DNA from: Sulfitobacter guttiformis
GTDB taxonomy: Bacteria; Pseudomonadota; Alphaproteobacteria; Rhodobacterales; Rhodobacteraceae
Reading direction: 5' to 3'
Assembly (NCBI RefSeq): GCF_003610455.1
Contig: NZ_RAQK01000001.1
Location: forward strand, 620,001 to 684,000
Length of the DNA stretch: 64,000 nucleotides
The translations under genes and the position numbers were made by a program. The notes beneath the pieces are model-generated. The model was not told where the DNA came from and did not search any database. It saw only the letters and a program-made list of their open reading frames with translations. Positions 55,853 through 64,000 of this stretch are shown here, piece by piece; within the stretch, counting starts at the first letter, position 1; every line of letters begins with the position of its first letter.

Positions 55853-58627
55853 TTATGCAGGCGGCAAGGGCGGCGGGTTGGTATACTCCGTCCGGTCACG
55901 ATCCTTCGCCCAGCGGTTGAGCCACGCGAGCGCAGCCAGCGCCAAACCCAGCACCAAAAGCGAGAACACTCGCGTCAAACCGTCAAGATCGGTCACATCG
56001 ATCAGGAAAACCTTTGCCACCGCCAGCCCGATCACCATCAGTCCCGCCTTGCGGATCACGCCCGAACGACGGGCGAGCGACTGATAGAACAGCACCGCAC
56101 CAGCCATCAACAAAACGATGGTGTAGGTATATTGCTCCGGCTGGGAGATGCCATTTCCGAGGAACATAGCCGCGCCGCCCTGCCAGAAATGGCGGATCAC
56201 AGCAAAGAACCAAAGCGCCAGCGTGGCACCTCCCACCGCAGCTATCGCTACGCGCAACTGCCCGTTAATGCGCGTCAGCCGCCATGCGCCCGCCATCAAG
56301 ATCATGGCGGGTAGCAAATAGGCAGCGCCAAGGGTGTTCAACAGCTCCGGCCCAAAGACATTGTTTGCCATTCTCTGCGCCAACAACGGGTTGGCTACCG
56401 TCAGCGCACCGGTCAAGGCGCCCCCGCCAATCACAGAAAATCCCGCCGCCAACGCCCAGCGCGCTCTGTCCAGCAGTCCCAGCGTGCGTCCTTCGGTCCG
56501 CTGGACCTGCGCCAGCGCAAGCCCGAGCCAGACCGCAGCATTGAGGCCAAAACTCCAATGTGTGTCGTCGTAGGCATCGCCGACAGCGCTCCTGATCCAA
56601 CGAAAAATTAAAATGCTGAGCGTCAAGCCAGCCGTAGACCACAGTGCAGAATCGAGCATGACTTTGGCATTGGCACGCGGCAAGGCGCGGATCAGCCACA
56701 GGGACGCGCCAAACGCCGCCAACGTGCCCACATAACCCAGCAGGACGTCCCCGATCGGAGCATCGTGCGCATAGCCAAGCCCCGGATCGACCACCAAACG
56801 GTAGCCCAGAGTCACAACGCCCGCAGCAATAAACCATGTCAGCGCCGGCAGGTTCCACGCGCGGTCGAGCGCTGCCGCCGCCACCACCGTCACAGCAAGT
56901 GCAACGGTCAGCGCGACCGAACTCAGGACGATCACAAAGGCAAATGCCATACAGGCCAGCGCCGACATGATGGCGAAACTCACGCGCAGACGGTCCTGAC
57001 CGTCCTTACGCGCAAACCGTTCTGCGAAAAATGCCATAAGTGCAGCCAGTCCAGCAGCATGCAGCGCCCAGGGATAGCTGCCAATGACCGCTGCGGGCTG
57101 CCATGCCATTTCGAGCAAGATCGCCATCGCAGGTGCAAAGACTGCCGCAAATGCCGCCCAGATCGCAGCGAACGGGCCACCGCGCAGACTGCGCCAAAGG
57201 GCAGCCAAGGAGATCATTACCCCGAGGCCAACCAGTATTGTAACGACCCATGGAAACGCTGCATCCACGTTGTGGGTGTAGGTGTTTGTGAAGGTCATAA
57301 AGGTGACGCGGCGGTTCTCACCTTGCGCAAAGACCGACAGCAACAAAGTCAGCGGCGGTAGCAGTGCCGCATCCTGTAGTGCAGGCGCGCGATTAGACCA
57401 TGAAATCAGCAGCACCCCAAGAAACGCCAACAATGCAACGCTCACCCAGATTTCAGGTGCCCCGGGTTTCCAACTGATAAGAAGAATCACACAACTTGCC
57501 GCGACAGACCCGAAGGCAAGCGAGGTTGGGAAAGCAGGCCACTGCACGCCGCGATCTCTTGCCCCGAATGTCATGCGCCCCAGCAGACCCAAAAGCACGG
57601 GCGGGCCCGCGTGATCGGGTGAAAAGCTGCGTGCGGGGATCAGAATGGCCAACAATGGCAGCGCCGCAAAATACAGTTGCCCTGTCCATGCAACGCTGCC
57701 GCCGCCGCCCAGCAAAACCGCAAACCCCATCAAATAGGCAAGCGCCAGCGTCAGCGCCGAAATCCAGCCCCACCGCCGCACAGTATCGACCCCAAGACCC
57801 AGCATGGCCACAACTGCAAAATAGCCGAACAACGGACTCGCGTCCTGACTCGAGCTGCCCAGAACCACGGGCGCGCCATATGCACCGATCACTCCGACCG
57901 CAACCAGCAGCGGCCCGTGCATCCAGCCCAGAACAACCGCGATCAGTGCTACAACCGCCATACCCGTCATCGCAGCACCGCCACCGATCAGATCATAGAG
58001 CATGCGCGCCGACAGAATCGCGCCGAAAAGCGTAACAATTCCCGCGCCGGAAAACACCGCCGGTAAATAGGCTGTCGCCGACTGTACTGTATCGCCGAAC
58101 CGGCGGCGGATGAACTCTCCCAAGCCGATAAGTGCCATGCCGAATGCGAGCGCGGCAGCCACGCGGGCACGCGGCGGCAACAGGCCGTTCTCCATCCCGT
58201 ATTGCACCAGAAATATCCCCGCCAGCGCAAGAGACGCGGCCGAAACAGCGTAGAACCAGTTCTCCTGCAACCATGGCCCGAGATCGGCCAGCGCTTTTGC
58301 CACCGGCGAGGGCGCGCGCGGCGCAGCATGAACAACCGGGGCCTCAACCTCTCGCGCAATTTCGGGAGGTCCGGTCCGCGCAGGCAAAGGTGGCACTCCA
58401 GGGCTTGTCGTCTCGACCGGTACGGGGTCTGCTTCCGGCAGTGGCACCGCCGTTGTAGTACCGCCGCGATCTTTGCGCAGTTGCTCAATCACATCACGCA
58501 AGACATTGATTTCAGCCTCGGCCATGGAAACCCTGCCGCGAAGGCCTGATTGCCCGATGACCAGCGCAATAACTGTTACCGGAATGGCGAGCAGGATAAT
58601 CGCCGCAATTACTAAAAGACCGTCCAT
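55853..58627 (-). CDS. DUF2339 multi-pass membrane protein
   Basis: This is a very large predicted inner-membrane protein of 924 residues with about 25 or more helices. It has one N-terminal helix (LLVIAAIILLAIPVTVIALV), then a coiled-coil stretch (AEAEINVLRDVIEQLRKDRG) and a Pro-rich linker before the helical array that marks DUF2339. GGAG lies 9 bases before ATG 58627. DUF2339 proteins are widespread and uncharacterised. It is on the same strand as and 77 bases after the ycjF-like gene, so it may belong with the ycjX cluster. Confidence 0.87.
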   Translation of the reverse strand: MDGLLVIAAIILLAIPVTVIALVIGQSGLRGRVSMAEAEINVLRDVIEQLRKDRGGTTTAVPLPEADPVPVETTSPGVPPLPARTGPPEIAREVEAPVVHAAPRAPSPVAKALADLGPWLQENWFYAVSAASLALAGIFLVQYGMENGLLPPRARVAAALAFGMALIGLGEFIRRRFGDTVQSATAYLPAVFSGAGIVTLFGAILSARMLYDLIGGGAAMTGMAVVALIAVVLGWMHGPLLVAVGVIGAYGAPVVLGSSSQDASPLFGYFAVVAMLGLGVDTVRRWGWISALTLALAYLMGFAVLLGGGGSVAWTGQLYFAALPLLAILIPARSFSPDHAGPPVLLGLLGRMTFGARDRGVQWPAFPTSLAFGSVAASCVILLISWKPGAPEIWVSVALLAFLGVLLISWSNRAPALQDAALLPPLTLLLSVFAQGENRRVTFMTFTNTYTHNVDAAFPWVVTILVGLGVMISLAALWRSLRGGPFAAIWAAFAAVFAPAMAILLEMAWQPAAVIGSYPWALHAAGLAALMAFFAERFARKDGQDRLRVSFAIMSALACMAFAFVIVLSSVALTVALAVTVVAAAALDRAWNLPALTWFIAAGVVTLGYRLVVDPGLGYAHDAPIGDVLLGYVGTLAAFGASLWLIRALPRANAKVMLDSALWSTAGLTLSILIFRWIRSAVGDAYDDTHWSFGLNAAVWLGLALAQVQRTEGRTLGLLDRARWALAAGFSVIGGGALTGALTVANPLLAQRMANNVFGPELLNTLGAAYLLPAMILMAGAWRLTRINGQLRVAIAAVGGATLALWFFAVIRHFWQGGAAMFLGNGISQPEQYTYTIVLLMAGAVLFYQSLARRSGVIRKAGLMVIGLAVAKVFLIDVTDLDGLTRVFSLLVLGLALAALAWLNRWAKDRDRTEYTNPPPLPPA

Positions 58628-58704
58628 GGCGCTAACTCCGTATCGCAAACCCGAATTAAGGGGAACCTATCCTCACAGGCGGGCAGCTGACAGTAAGGAA
58701 AACC

Positions 58705-59727
58705 TTAACGCACGGTGTCCGAGCTGCCGGATTTGCCGAACAGTCCACCAAGGCTGGCGCTGATGATGCTGCGCACCTTGGGGCGGCGTCCGGAAGTGAA
58801 TGGTAGCGGGCGACAAACCTCGATCGCAGCGACGCCCACACGCGCTGTAAGCGCACCATTGACCAGCCCCTCACCAAAGCGGCGGCTGAGCTTGCCCAGC
58901 AACGAGCCACCCAAAATAGGCTCCAGCATGTCATCGCCCACGGCTACCGCGCCTGTAGCCACCAGATGCGACAGCACCGCACGGGTAAGCCGCCAGCTGC
59001 CGAAAAAGCCCGACCGGCCGCCATAGATTTCCGCAATCCGCCGTATCATCCGAAGGTTGGAGGTGAGAGCAGCCGCAACATCGGCCAATGCCAGCGGGAC
59101 AAGCGCGGTAACAGTTGCTACCTGCCGTGCCGCCGCCTCGACCTCGCGCTGTGCTGCCAGATCGAGGGGGGCAAGCACTTCACGCTCTGCGAGCCCCAAC
59201 AGACCCGCGGCATCAAACTGGTCACCGCGCAGCTCCGCCAAACGCTCGCGACCCCACCTTGTGTCCTCACGCCCTTTGTAAAGGCTCACCAGACTGTCAG
59301 TAACATCACGCGCGGCAGCCAGATCATCATCGGCCAATGACCGGGTGGCGGAATGGCGCAATCCGTCAAGACGCCCCAAGCGACCAAACGCCGCCAACTC
59401 GCGCAGCGCCACCAGCGCTAGCACCAGCAAAAAAGCCCCCATCAGAACGCTCATCACCATTCCGACCAAGGGATAGCGTGCGGTCAGATCAGTAACAAAG
59501 CTCCACGCTGCCAGTGACACAAATGCGCCAACCAGAACCGCCGCCAACCCCCAAAACAGCCGCATCAGCCGCGAGGGTTTGCGCGCTGCAAGCCGCGCCG
59601 CGATCTGCATGGCCTGACCCTGAGGCGCGCCCTGAACCGCCAGATCATTTACCGGGGGTGCTTGGGAAACAGATGGGCGCGGGCCCGCATCTTTCTCCAA
59701 ATCAAAAAGAACAGGACCTTTTGCCAT
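58705..59727 (-). CDS. ycjF: YcjF-family (DUF697) membrane protein
   Basis: YcjF is a membrane protein encoded with YcjX and in enterics belongs to the phage-shock regulon; its function is not known. The 340-residue protein has a soluble N-terminus, two helices (LFWGLAAVLVGAFVSLAAWS, GMVMSVLMGAFLLVLALVAL), and the C-terminal DUF697 region (ATVTALVPLALADVAAALTS). GGAGGAAG precedes the ATG, which shares one base with the stop of the GNAT gene. Confidence 0.88.
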   Translation of the reverse strand: MAKGPVLFDLEKDAGPRPSVSQAPPVNDLAVQGAPQGQAMQIAARLAARKPSRLMRLFWGLAAVLVGAFVSLAAWSFVTDLTARYPLVGMVMSVLMGAFLLVLALVALRELAAFGRLGRLDGLRHSATRSLADDDLAAARDVTDSLVSLYKGREDTRWGRERLAELRGDQFDAAGLLGLAEREVLAPLDLAAQREVEAAARQVATVTALVPLALADVAAALTSNLRMIRRIAEIYGGRSGFFGSWRLTRAVLSHLVATGAVAVGDDMLEPILGGSLLGKLSRRFGEGLVNGALTARVGVAAIEVCRPLPFTSGRRPKVRSIISASLGGLFGKSGSSDTVR

Positions 59728-60176
59728 CAGACTTCCTCCCGATACCACTCGAAGCGGATGTCGGGCAAATGCGCGTCATTGTCTGCGCCATCCGTGCGGG
59801 CGACCTCGATAAATCCGGCCTTACCGTAGAACCGCGTCGCACGGTCATTTGCCTGATAGCTCCATAATCCCAGCTTTTTAGCATTGCGCTGGGCATCCAG
59901 CATCAAGGTCCGGGCAACGCCTGTGCCCTGCAGATTTGGGCGCAGCGCCAACGCGTGGATTTCGGTGCCCTTGCGGGCAATAAAACCGGCAATCTCGTCA
60001 TCCACAATCGCCATGCGCACCCAATTGGCCTCGATCATAATACCAATAAGTTTGATCTCTTCGGCGGATGTATAAAGGTCCGGCAACCACTCAAGTGTTG
60101 AATTGGCCGCTGCCAGAATATCGGCCAGCTTGCCCGCGTCCAGCGCGCGCGCAGGGCGTATCATTACGGGGGTCAT
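59727..60176 (-). CDS. GNAT-family N-acetyltransferase
   Basis: This is a 149-residue acetyltransferase with the acetyl-CoA loop LRPNLQGTGVARTLM and a C-terminal ATRFYGKAGFIEVARTD motif typical of GNAT. The substrate is unknown. Its start overlaps ycjX by 4 bases and its stop shares a base with the ycjF start, so it is translated together with both. Its position between two normally adjacent genes is unusual. Confidence 0.9.
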   Translation of the reverse strand: MTPVMIRPARALDAGKLADILAAANSTLEWLPDLYTSAEEIKLIGIMIEANWVRMAIVDDEIAGFIARKGTEIHALALRPNLQGTGVARTLMLDAQRNAKKLGLWSYQANDRATRFYGKAGFIEVARTDGADNDAHLPDIRFEWYREEV

Positions 60177-61588
60177 AGCCGGTCTCCGATCAAAAACTCT
60201 GCCGCACGATCAATGCGGATGTGCGGCGGACCGTCTCCGGGCCGTAAATCCAGCGGCGCAGGCGCAAAACGCATGATCTGGTAATCCGCGTCAAGCCATT
60301 TTTCCGCCCCTGCCCGCGCAGGACTCAGCAAATGGGCAGGATCATCGGGCAGCGCACCCGGATAAAATGCCGCCTGCTTGCCTGTATCCAGAAGAGTGCC
60401 ACGCACAACGTCCAAGGCAGCCCCCTCATGCATCATCGTGTCCTCGGTCGTGGCGCGCAGCGATGCGATGGCCAGTGCTTGGGTCTTTGCGCCGGCGAAA
60501 CGCGCACGCTCGCGCGCATCACGGGTGAGCGCCTCCATTATGGCAGTCAACTGTGCGTGCTGACTGTGGTGCAAATGGTCGGCCTTGGTCGCGGCAAATA
60601 GGATCTTCTCGACCCGCTTGCCGCCCAGCAGTCCACCCAAAAAACTGTTTTTCCCAGGGCGGAATGCGCCCAAAGTCTCGCTCATGGCGGCGCGCAGATC
60701 CTCGACCGCTGGAGGGCCAGCGTTAATCGCGCCCAAGGCATCGACCAGTACTACCTGACGGTCGATGCGGGCAAAATGATCGCGGAAAAACGGTTTCACC
60801 ACTTCGCGTTTATACGCCTCAAACCGACGCGCCATTTCGCGACGCAGGGATTTGCGCGCATCGCCACCGCCTGCAGGCAGCGGCGCAAAGGTGAGCACGG
60901 GTGAGCCCGCAAGATCGCCAGGTAGCAGGAAGCGCCCTGGTGTGCAGTCCGAAAAACCGTCGCTGCGCGCCTGCTGAAGATAGGCGGCAAAGCTCTGCGC
61001 AAGGGCTTTTGCCACCGGCTCTGCCAATTCAGCCTGCGGGTCAGTGCCTTGCACCATTGCCAGGTAGGCCGCCGCCTGGGTCCGAGGCGCAATGCGCGTC
61101 AGTGTTTGCGCGCTCCATGTATCATAGTCGACATCAAGAAGGCCCAGATCCAGCAGCCATTCACCGGGGTAATCAACAATATCCAGATGGATCGTACGTG
61201 GTCCTTGCAGGCCTGACAGCAGTCCCTTAGGGCGCACCCGCAAGCTCAAGCGCAGCTCAGAGACGGCGCGGGTGCTGTCAGGCCAACTGGGGGTTTTGGC
61301 AGTCAGAGCGGCCAGATGCGCCTCGTACTCGAAGCGCGGGATAGTATCATCGGGCTGCGGCTGCAAAAACGCCGCTTCGATCCTGCCCTCGCCCGCCGCA
61401 ACAAGGCCCGGCATACGGCCACGATCCATGAGATTGGCCACAAGCGAAGTTATGAACACCGTCTTGCCCGACCGCGCAAGACCCGTGACCCCAAGCCGGA
61501 TCACCGGTTCAAAAAAGGCTTCTGTAACTGTATCTTGTACAGCTTCGACCTGCCGCCAGATGCCGTCAGCGATTTGAGATAGTACCAC
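60173..61588 (-). CDS. ycjX: YcjX-family P-loop protein
   Basis: YcjX is a GTPase-like P-loop protein, linked with YcjF and the phage-shock response in enterics. The 471-residue protein has the P-loop GLARSGKT (36–43), a [12 protein letters not shown] switch-type motif, and [16 protein letters not shown] with the (T/N)KxD base-specificity signature. The start is GTG 61588, followed by a second codon GTA. It leads the ycjX–GNAT–ycjF set and is divergent from truA across 87 bases. Confidence 0.92.
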   Translation of the reverse strand: MVLSQIADGIWRQVEAVQDTVTEAFFEPVIRLGVTGLARSGKTVFITSLVANLMDRGRMPGLVAAGEGRIEAAFLQPQPDDTIPRFEYEAHLAALTAKTPSWPDSTRAVSELRLSLRVRPKGLLSGLQGPRTIHLDIVDYPGEWLLDLGLLDVDYDTWSAQTLTRIAPRTQAAAYLAMVQGTDPQAELAEPVAKALAQSFAAYLQQARSDGFSDCTPGRFLLPGDLAGSPVLTFAPLPAGGGDARKSLRREMARRFEAYKREVVKPFFRDHFARIDRQVVLVDALGAINAGPPAVEDLRAAMSETLGAFRPGKNSFLGGLLGGKRVEKILFAATKADHLHHSQHAQLTAIMEALTRDARERARFAGAKTQALAIASLRATTEDTMMHEGAALDVVRGTLLDTGKQAAFYPGALPDDPAHLLSPARAGAEKWLDADYQIMRFAPAPLDLRPGDGPPHIRIDRAAEFLIGDRL

Positions 61589-61675
61589 GTGCGCCTCTGC
61601 CCTCTTTATTCACATCTACATAGGACCAAACCACGGGGATTGCCACAGGCTGGCCTCCGCGATAAAGCCCCTTTT

Positions 61676-62443
61676 ATGCCCAGATATGCCCTTCAAGTTG
61701 AATATGACGGTGAACCGTTCCATGGCTGGCAACGCCAGAACGATTATCCTTCGGTAGCTGGCGCGATCGAGGATGCGCTGGCCAAGCTGGAAAAAGGGCC
61801 GCACAAGATCGCTGCAGCAGGGCGCACCGATAAAGGTGTGCATGCGCTGGGGCAGATTGCCCATTGCGACATGCTGCGCGACTGGACCCCGTTCCGTCTG
61901 TCTGAGGCGCTCAATTATCATCTCAAGCCGCATCCCGTGGCGATAGTGAATTGTGCCCGTGTGGGGGATGACTTTCATGCAAGGTTCGGTGCGCTGGAAC
62001 GCCGTTATCTGTTCCGGATCCTACCGCGCCGCGCGCCGCTGACGCATCTGCGCGGCTTCGTTTGGCAAATCAAACAGCAGCTTGATATCGAAGCTATGCA
62101 GAGCGCTGCCAACGTTCTGGTGGGGAGGCATGATTTCACCACATTCCGCTCTACAATCTGCCAATCCGCCAGTCCGGTCAAAACCGTTGACAGGCTCGCG
62201 ATTGCTCAGGTCGAGACAGATTATGGCACCGAGGTTCATTTTGACGTGCGCGCCCGCTCGTTTCTGCACAATCAGGTGCGCAGCTTTGTCGGCACGCTGG
62301 AGCGGGTCGGCTGTGGCTCCATGACCCCTGCTGATGTGCAAACAGCCCTTGATGCCCGCGACCGTGCGGCCTGTGGGCCAGTATGTCCGCCGCACGGCCT
62401 TTATCTGGCGCAGGTCACCTACCCAGAGCCGTTGTTCGATTAA
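61676..62443 (+). CDS. truA: tRNA pseudouridine synthase A
   Basis: TruA makes pseudouridine at positions 38–40 of many tRNAs. The 255-residue protein has the catalytic Asp52 in [11 protein letters not shown] and the family segments [15 protein letters not shown] and [16 protein letters not shown] 61676 begins the conserved [12 protein letters not shown]. Its stop (62441–62443) overlaps the stop of the convergent DUF3726 gene. Confidence 0.96.
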   Translation: MPRYALQVEYDGEPFHGWQRQNDYPSVAGAIEDALAKLEKGPHKIAAAGRTDKGVHALGQIAHCDMLRDWTPFRLSEALNYHLKPHPVAIVNCARVGDDFHARFGALERRYLFRILPRRAPLTHLRGFVWQIKQQLDIEAMQSAANVLVGRHDFTTFRSTICQSASPVKTVDRLAIAQVETDYGTEVHFDVRARSFLHNQVRSFVGTLERVGCGSMTPADVQTALDARDRAACGPVCPPHGLYLAQVTYPEPLFD

Positions 62444-62931
62444 TCATTATCGTTGCTGACACCCGCACCAGCGCCTGACTGGCGCGATGCATCACTCTCG
62501 GCGACAAGCAGGGCGGCGGCAAATGCGCTCCAGCGTATATAGGTATCGTGTGACAAACTAATGCGCATGATGTTGCGACGAAGGGCAGGTTTGCCAACCT
62601 CCATGGTCAGGGTGCCATCCGCGTCAAGGCGCGCGCTACAGGGCATACTCTCGACATAGCTACGGGCCAATGAGGTGTCACCGCCCTCCATAATGCCACG
62701 TGCAATCCCTTTCACAGCCTGCTCTGCAATCTGCGCAATGCCCAAGGGGTAAGATAGGATTGGCCCATTGGGCAAAGCAGCGAGAGCTTCATCGAGGTCA
62801 TCAACTGCTCTGCCCGTGACCAGATGCAGCACAGCAGCGCTGCCGAATTGGGCGGCCTGAGCAGGAGGCGCGCCACCACCACGGGCCGCTTTTGCCGCCA
62901 ACACCATCACCTCGTTGGCGGAATGTGTCAT
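62440..62931 (-). CDS. DUF3726 family protein
   Basis: DUF3726 proteins are found mainly in marine alphaproteobacteria and have no known function. The 163-residue protein begins [20 protein letters not shown], the family-typical start, and is otherwise a compact soluble domain with no membrane segment. Its ATG overlaps the stop of the upstream unknown gene by 4 bases (ATGA), which ties it to that gene. Its stop overlaps that of truA on the other strand. Confidence 0.8.
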   Translation of the reverse strand: MTHSANEVMVLAAKAARGGGAPPAQAAQFGSAAVLHLVTGRAVDDLDEALAALPNGPILSYPLGIAQIAEQAVKGIARGIMEGGDTSLARSYVESMPCSARLDADGTLTMEVGKPALRRNIMRISLSHDTYIRWSAFAAALLVAESDASRQSGAGAGVSNDND

Positions 62932-64000
62932 GCGGCAAAAACCGGCAACCACCAGTCATCCGCGTCCTGCTCCAAATCCTCCGCCAAAGGTGCGCCCTGA
63001 CACAGGGTGATGCGGGTCCAACGGTCGCATTTGGGGTCAAATTTTGACGCACCAAAAAACGACAGCTTGCAGCGCAGCATATCAATGGGCAGGCAGGTCT
63101 GTGCGATGAGATTATCGCGGATCTCGCCATAGGGGTAATGCGCGCTCAGCGTCACCCGCTGGACCGCCAGCGCATGATCGGGATGGCGGTTAAGATAGGT
63201 CGAAACCGGCTCGGCTTTCGAGGGCAGATCATCATATGCGGCCTTGACGCGCCGCCCGATATCCAAGGGAGTTTCCAGCGCAGCCCCCTCCTCCTCGAAA
63301 CGCAGGCCCAAGCGTGGCTCCATCTTGGCCTGTGAGACGTACCAGAATTGGGTGCAGTTTTGGGGCGCGGCGTAATCTACCCCCAACGCCCAGTCGTAAA
63401 GGGCCTCTATCGCTGCCCGAAGGGTGTCTGTATCCCCCAGCGGCGGCGCAAACCCGCCAAAGGGATCAGCCATACATTCTGCCAAACCGTCGACCAGTTC
63501 GCCGAATGGCTCGATCAACAGCGCGGCCATCAACTCCTGCACATCTTCACTCAAGACCGCAACGTCCCGCATCACAGCATCCAACGGGCGCAGCCCACGC
63601 AATCGCTCCGGCAAGAGCAGCGCGGCGGCATGAGTCCAGTCACGGCGCAGCCTATCGATTCGCGACTGGTGCGCTGGATCAGGAACCTGCCATTGATACA
63701 GGTGCGCGCCTGCCCGCCGAGCCAGCGCCCCGATGCGGTGGATTTGCCTGGGCGTCAGCCCCTCGATGGCACGCACCCGCGCGAGCGCCGTCTCGCGCGC
63801 CAGCATCCAGTTATTCAAAAGGACAGGATGGTTCACCAGAAATGGCGCCATCCCGAGACCGGTAGAATTACCGATGCCCAAATACCGCCTCGTTGCACGA
63901 TCAAGAGTGCTGCGCCCCGCATGCTCGGCCAACGCATGCGTAAAGTGCCGGATAAGCCAGACCGTAAGCATTTCGGCAGCGAAGGGCCCCTCAAGACCGG
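62928..64000 (-). CDS. Unrecognised gene upstream of DUF3726, partial
   Basis: The frame stays open to the right edge (codons before ATG 63971 read GLEGPFAAE), so the true start is probably off the window; at least 347 residues are visible. The protein is soluble with helical, Leu/Arg-rich parts (LVNHPVLLNNWMLARETALA, DWTHAAALLLPERLRGLRPL) and a late segment HYPYGEIRDNLIAQTCLP. I do not recognise the family. It is translationally coupled to DUF3726, so the two probably act together. Confidence 0.7.
   Translation of the reverse strand, partial: GLEGPFAAEMLTVWLIRHFTHALAEHAGRSTLDRATRRYLGIGNSTGLGMAPFLVNHPVLLNNWMLARETALARVRAIEGLTPRQIHRIGALARRAGAHLYQWQVPDPAHQSRIDRLRRDWTHAAALLLPERLRGLRPLDAVMRDVAVLSEDVQELMAALLIEPFGELVDGLAECMADPFGGFAPPLGDTDTLRAAIEALYDWALGVDYAAPQNCTQFWYVSQAKMEPRLGLRFEEEGAALETPLDIGRRVKAAYDDLPSKAEPVSTYLNRHPDHALAVQRVTLSAHYPYGEIRDNLIAQTCLPIDMLRCKLSFFGASKFDPKCDRWTRITLCQGAPLAEDLEQDADDWWLPVFAA

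Overview
The window looks like a chromosomal segment of a marine alphaproteobacterium of the Rhodobacterales (Roseobacter group). This is inferred from gene order and gene content: a ruvCAB – ybgC – tolQRAB – pal – cpoB – tilS – ftsH block on one strand, ctaC–ctaB, a phosphatidylcholine synthase with the Pcs-type motif, Flp pilins of the GAVTVDW type, a DUF1127 protein and a DUF3726 protein. No rRNA, tRNA, CRISPR array, insertion sequence or prophage was seen, so the segment is mostly core genome with one accessory surface-structure locus.

Layout. 1–1263 (-): cytochrome aa3 oxidase genes ctaC and the start of ctaB. 1474–7165 (+): tldD, dprA broken by a 29-bp tandem duplication, and topA with a histone-like Lys/Ala tail. 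7318–9315 (+): a periplasmic L,D-transpeptidase and the ketoacid CoA-transferase pair. 9364–10188 (-): a lytic transglycosylase. 10549–22767 (+): a Tad/Flp pilus locus with two pilins, cpaB, cpaC, an OmpA-like lipoprotein, cpaE, cpaF, tadB, tadC, two TPR lipoproteins, prepilin peptidase and an AAA ATPase that carries a winged-helix-like N-terminus. 22772–27266 (+): a short beta-hydroxyacid dehydrogenase, the ligase-associated DEXH helicase and PdeM pair, and a thioesterase. 27345–31060 (-): folD, fhs and a MOSC protein, with a probable structured RNA in front of fhs. 31167–43039 (-): the large ruv–tol–tilS–ftsH block. 43382–48877: a DUF1127 gene (+), then a small membrane protein, prmA, an MFS transporter and priA (-). 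49018–52198 (+): transaldolase-like fsa, DUF484, xerC, pcs. 52205–61588 (-): ogt, ileS, a 924-residue DUF2339 membrane protein, and the overlapping ycjX–GNAT–ycjF set. 61676–62443 (+): truA. 62440–64000 (-): DUF3726 and an unrecognised gene running off the window.

How the genes fit together. The Tad locus encodes most of an Flp-pilus machine: pilin subunits, prepilin peptidase, secretin, periplasmic CpaB, the CpaE localisation factor, the CpaF motor, the TadB/C platform and lipoproteins. The minor pseudopilins TadE/F/G are not in this window. The ruv–tol block couples Holliday-junction resolution with envelope constriction (Tol–Pal) and protein quality control (FtsH). folD and fhs form a C1–tetrahydrofolate pair.

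The strongest unusual observations are the frameshifting 29-bp duplication in dprA, a branched RNA candidate upstream of fhs whose G·U pair favours the fhs strand, a 14-bp inverted repeat in the flp promoter region, the lysine-free Walker A of CpaE, the AAA ATPase at the end of the Tad locus, and the tightly overlapped ycjX–GNAT–ycjF cluster. I did not find an element that I can firmly call a new biological system; the last two are the best candidates.
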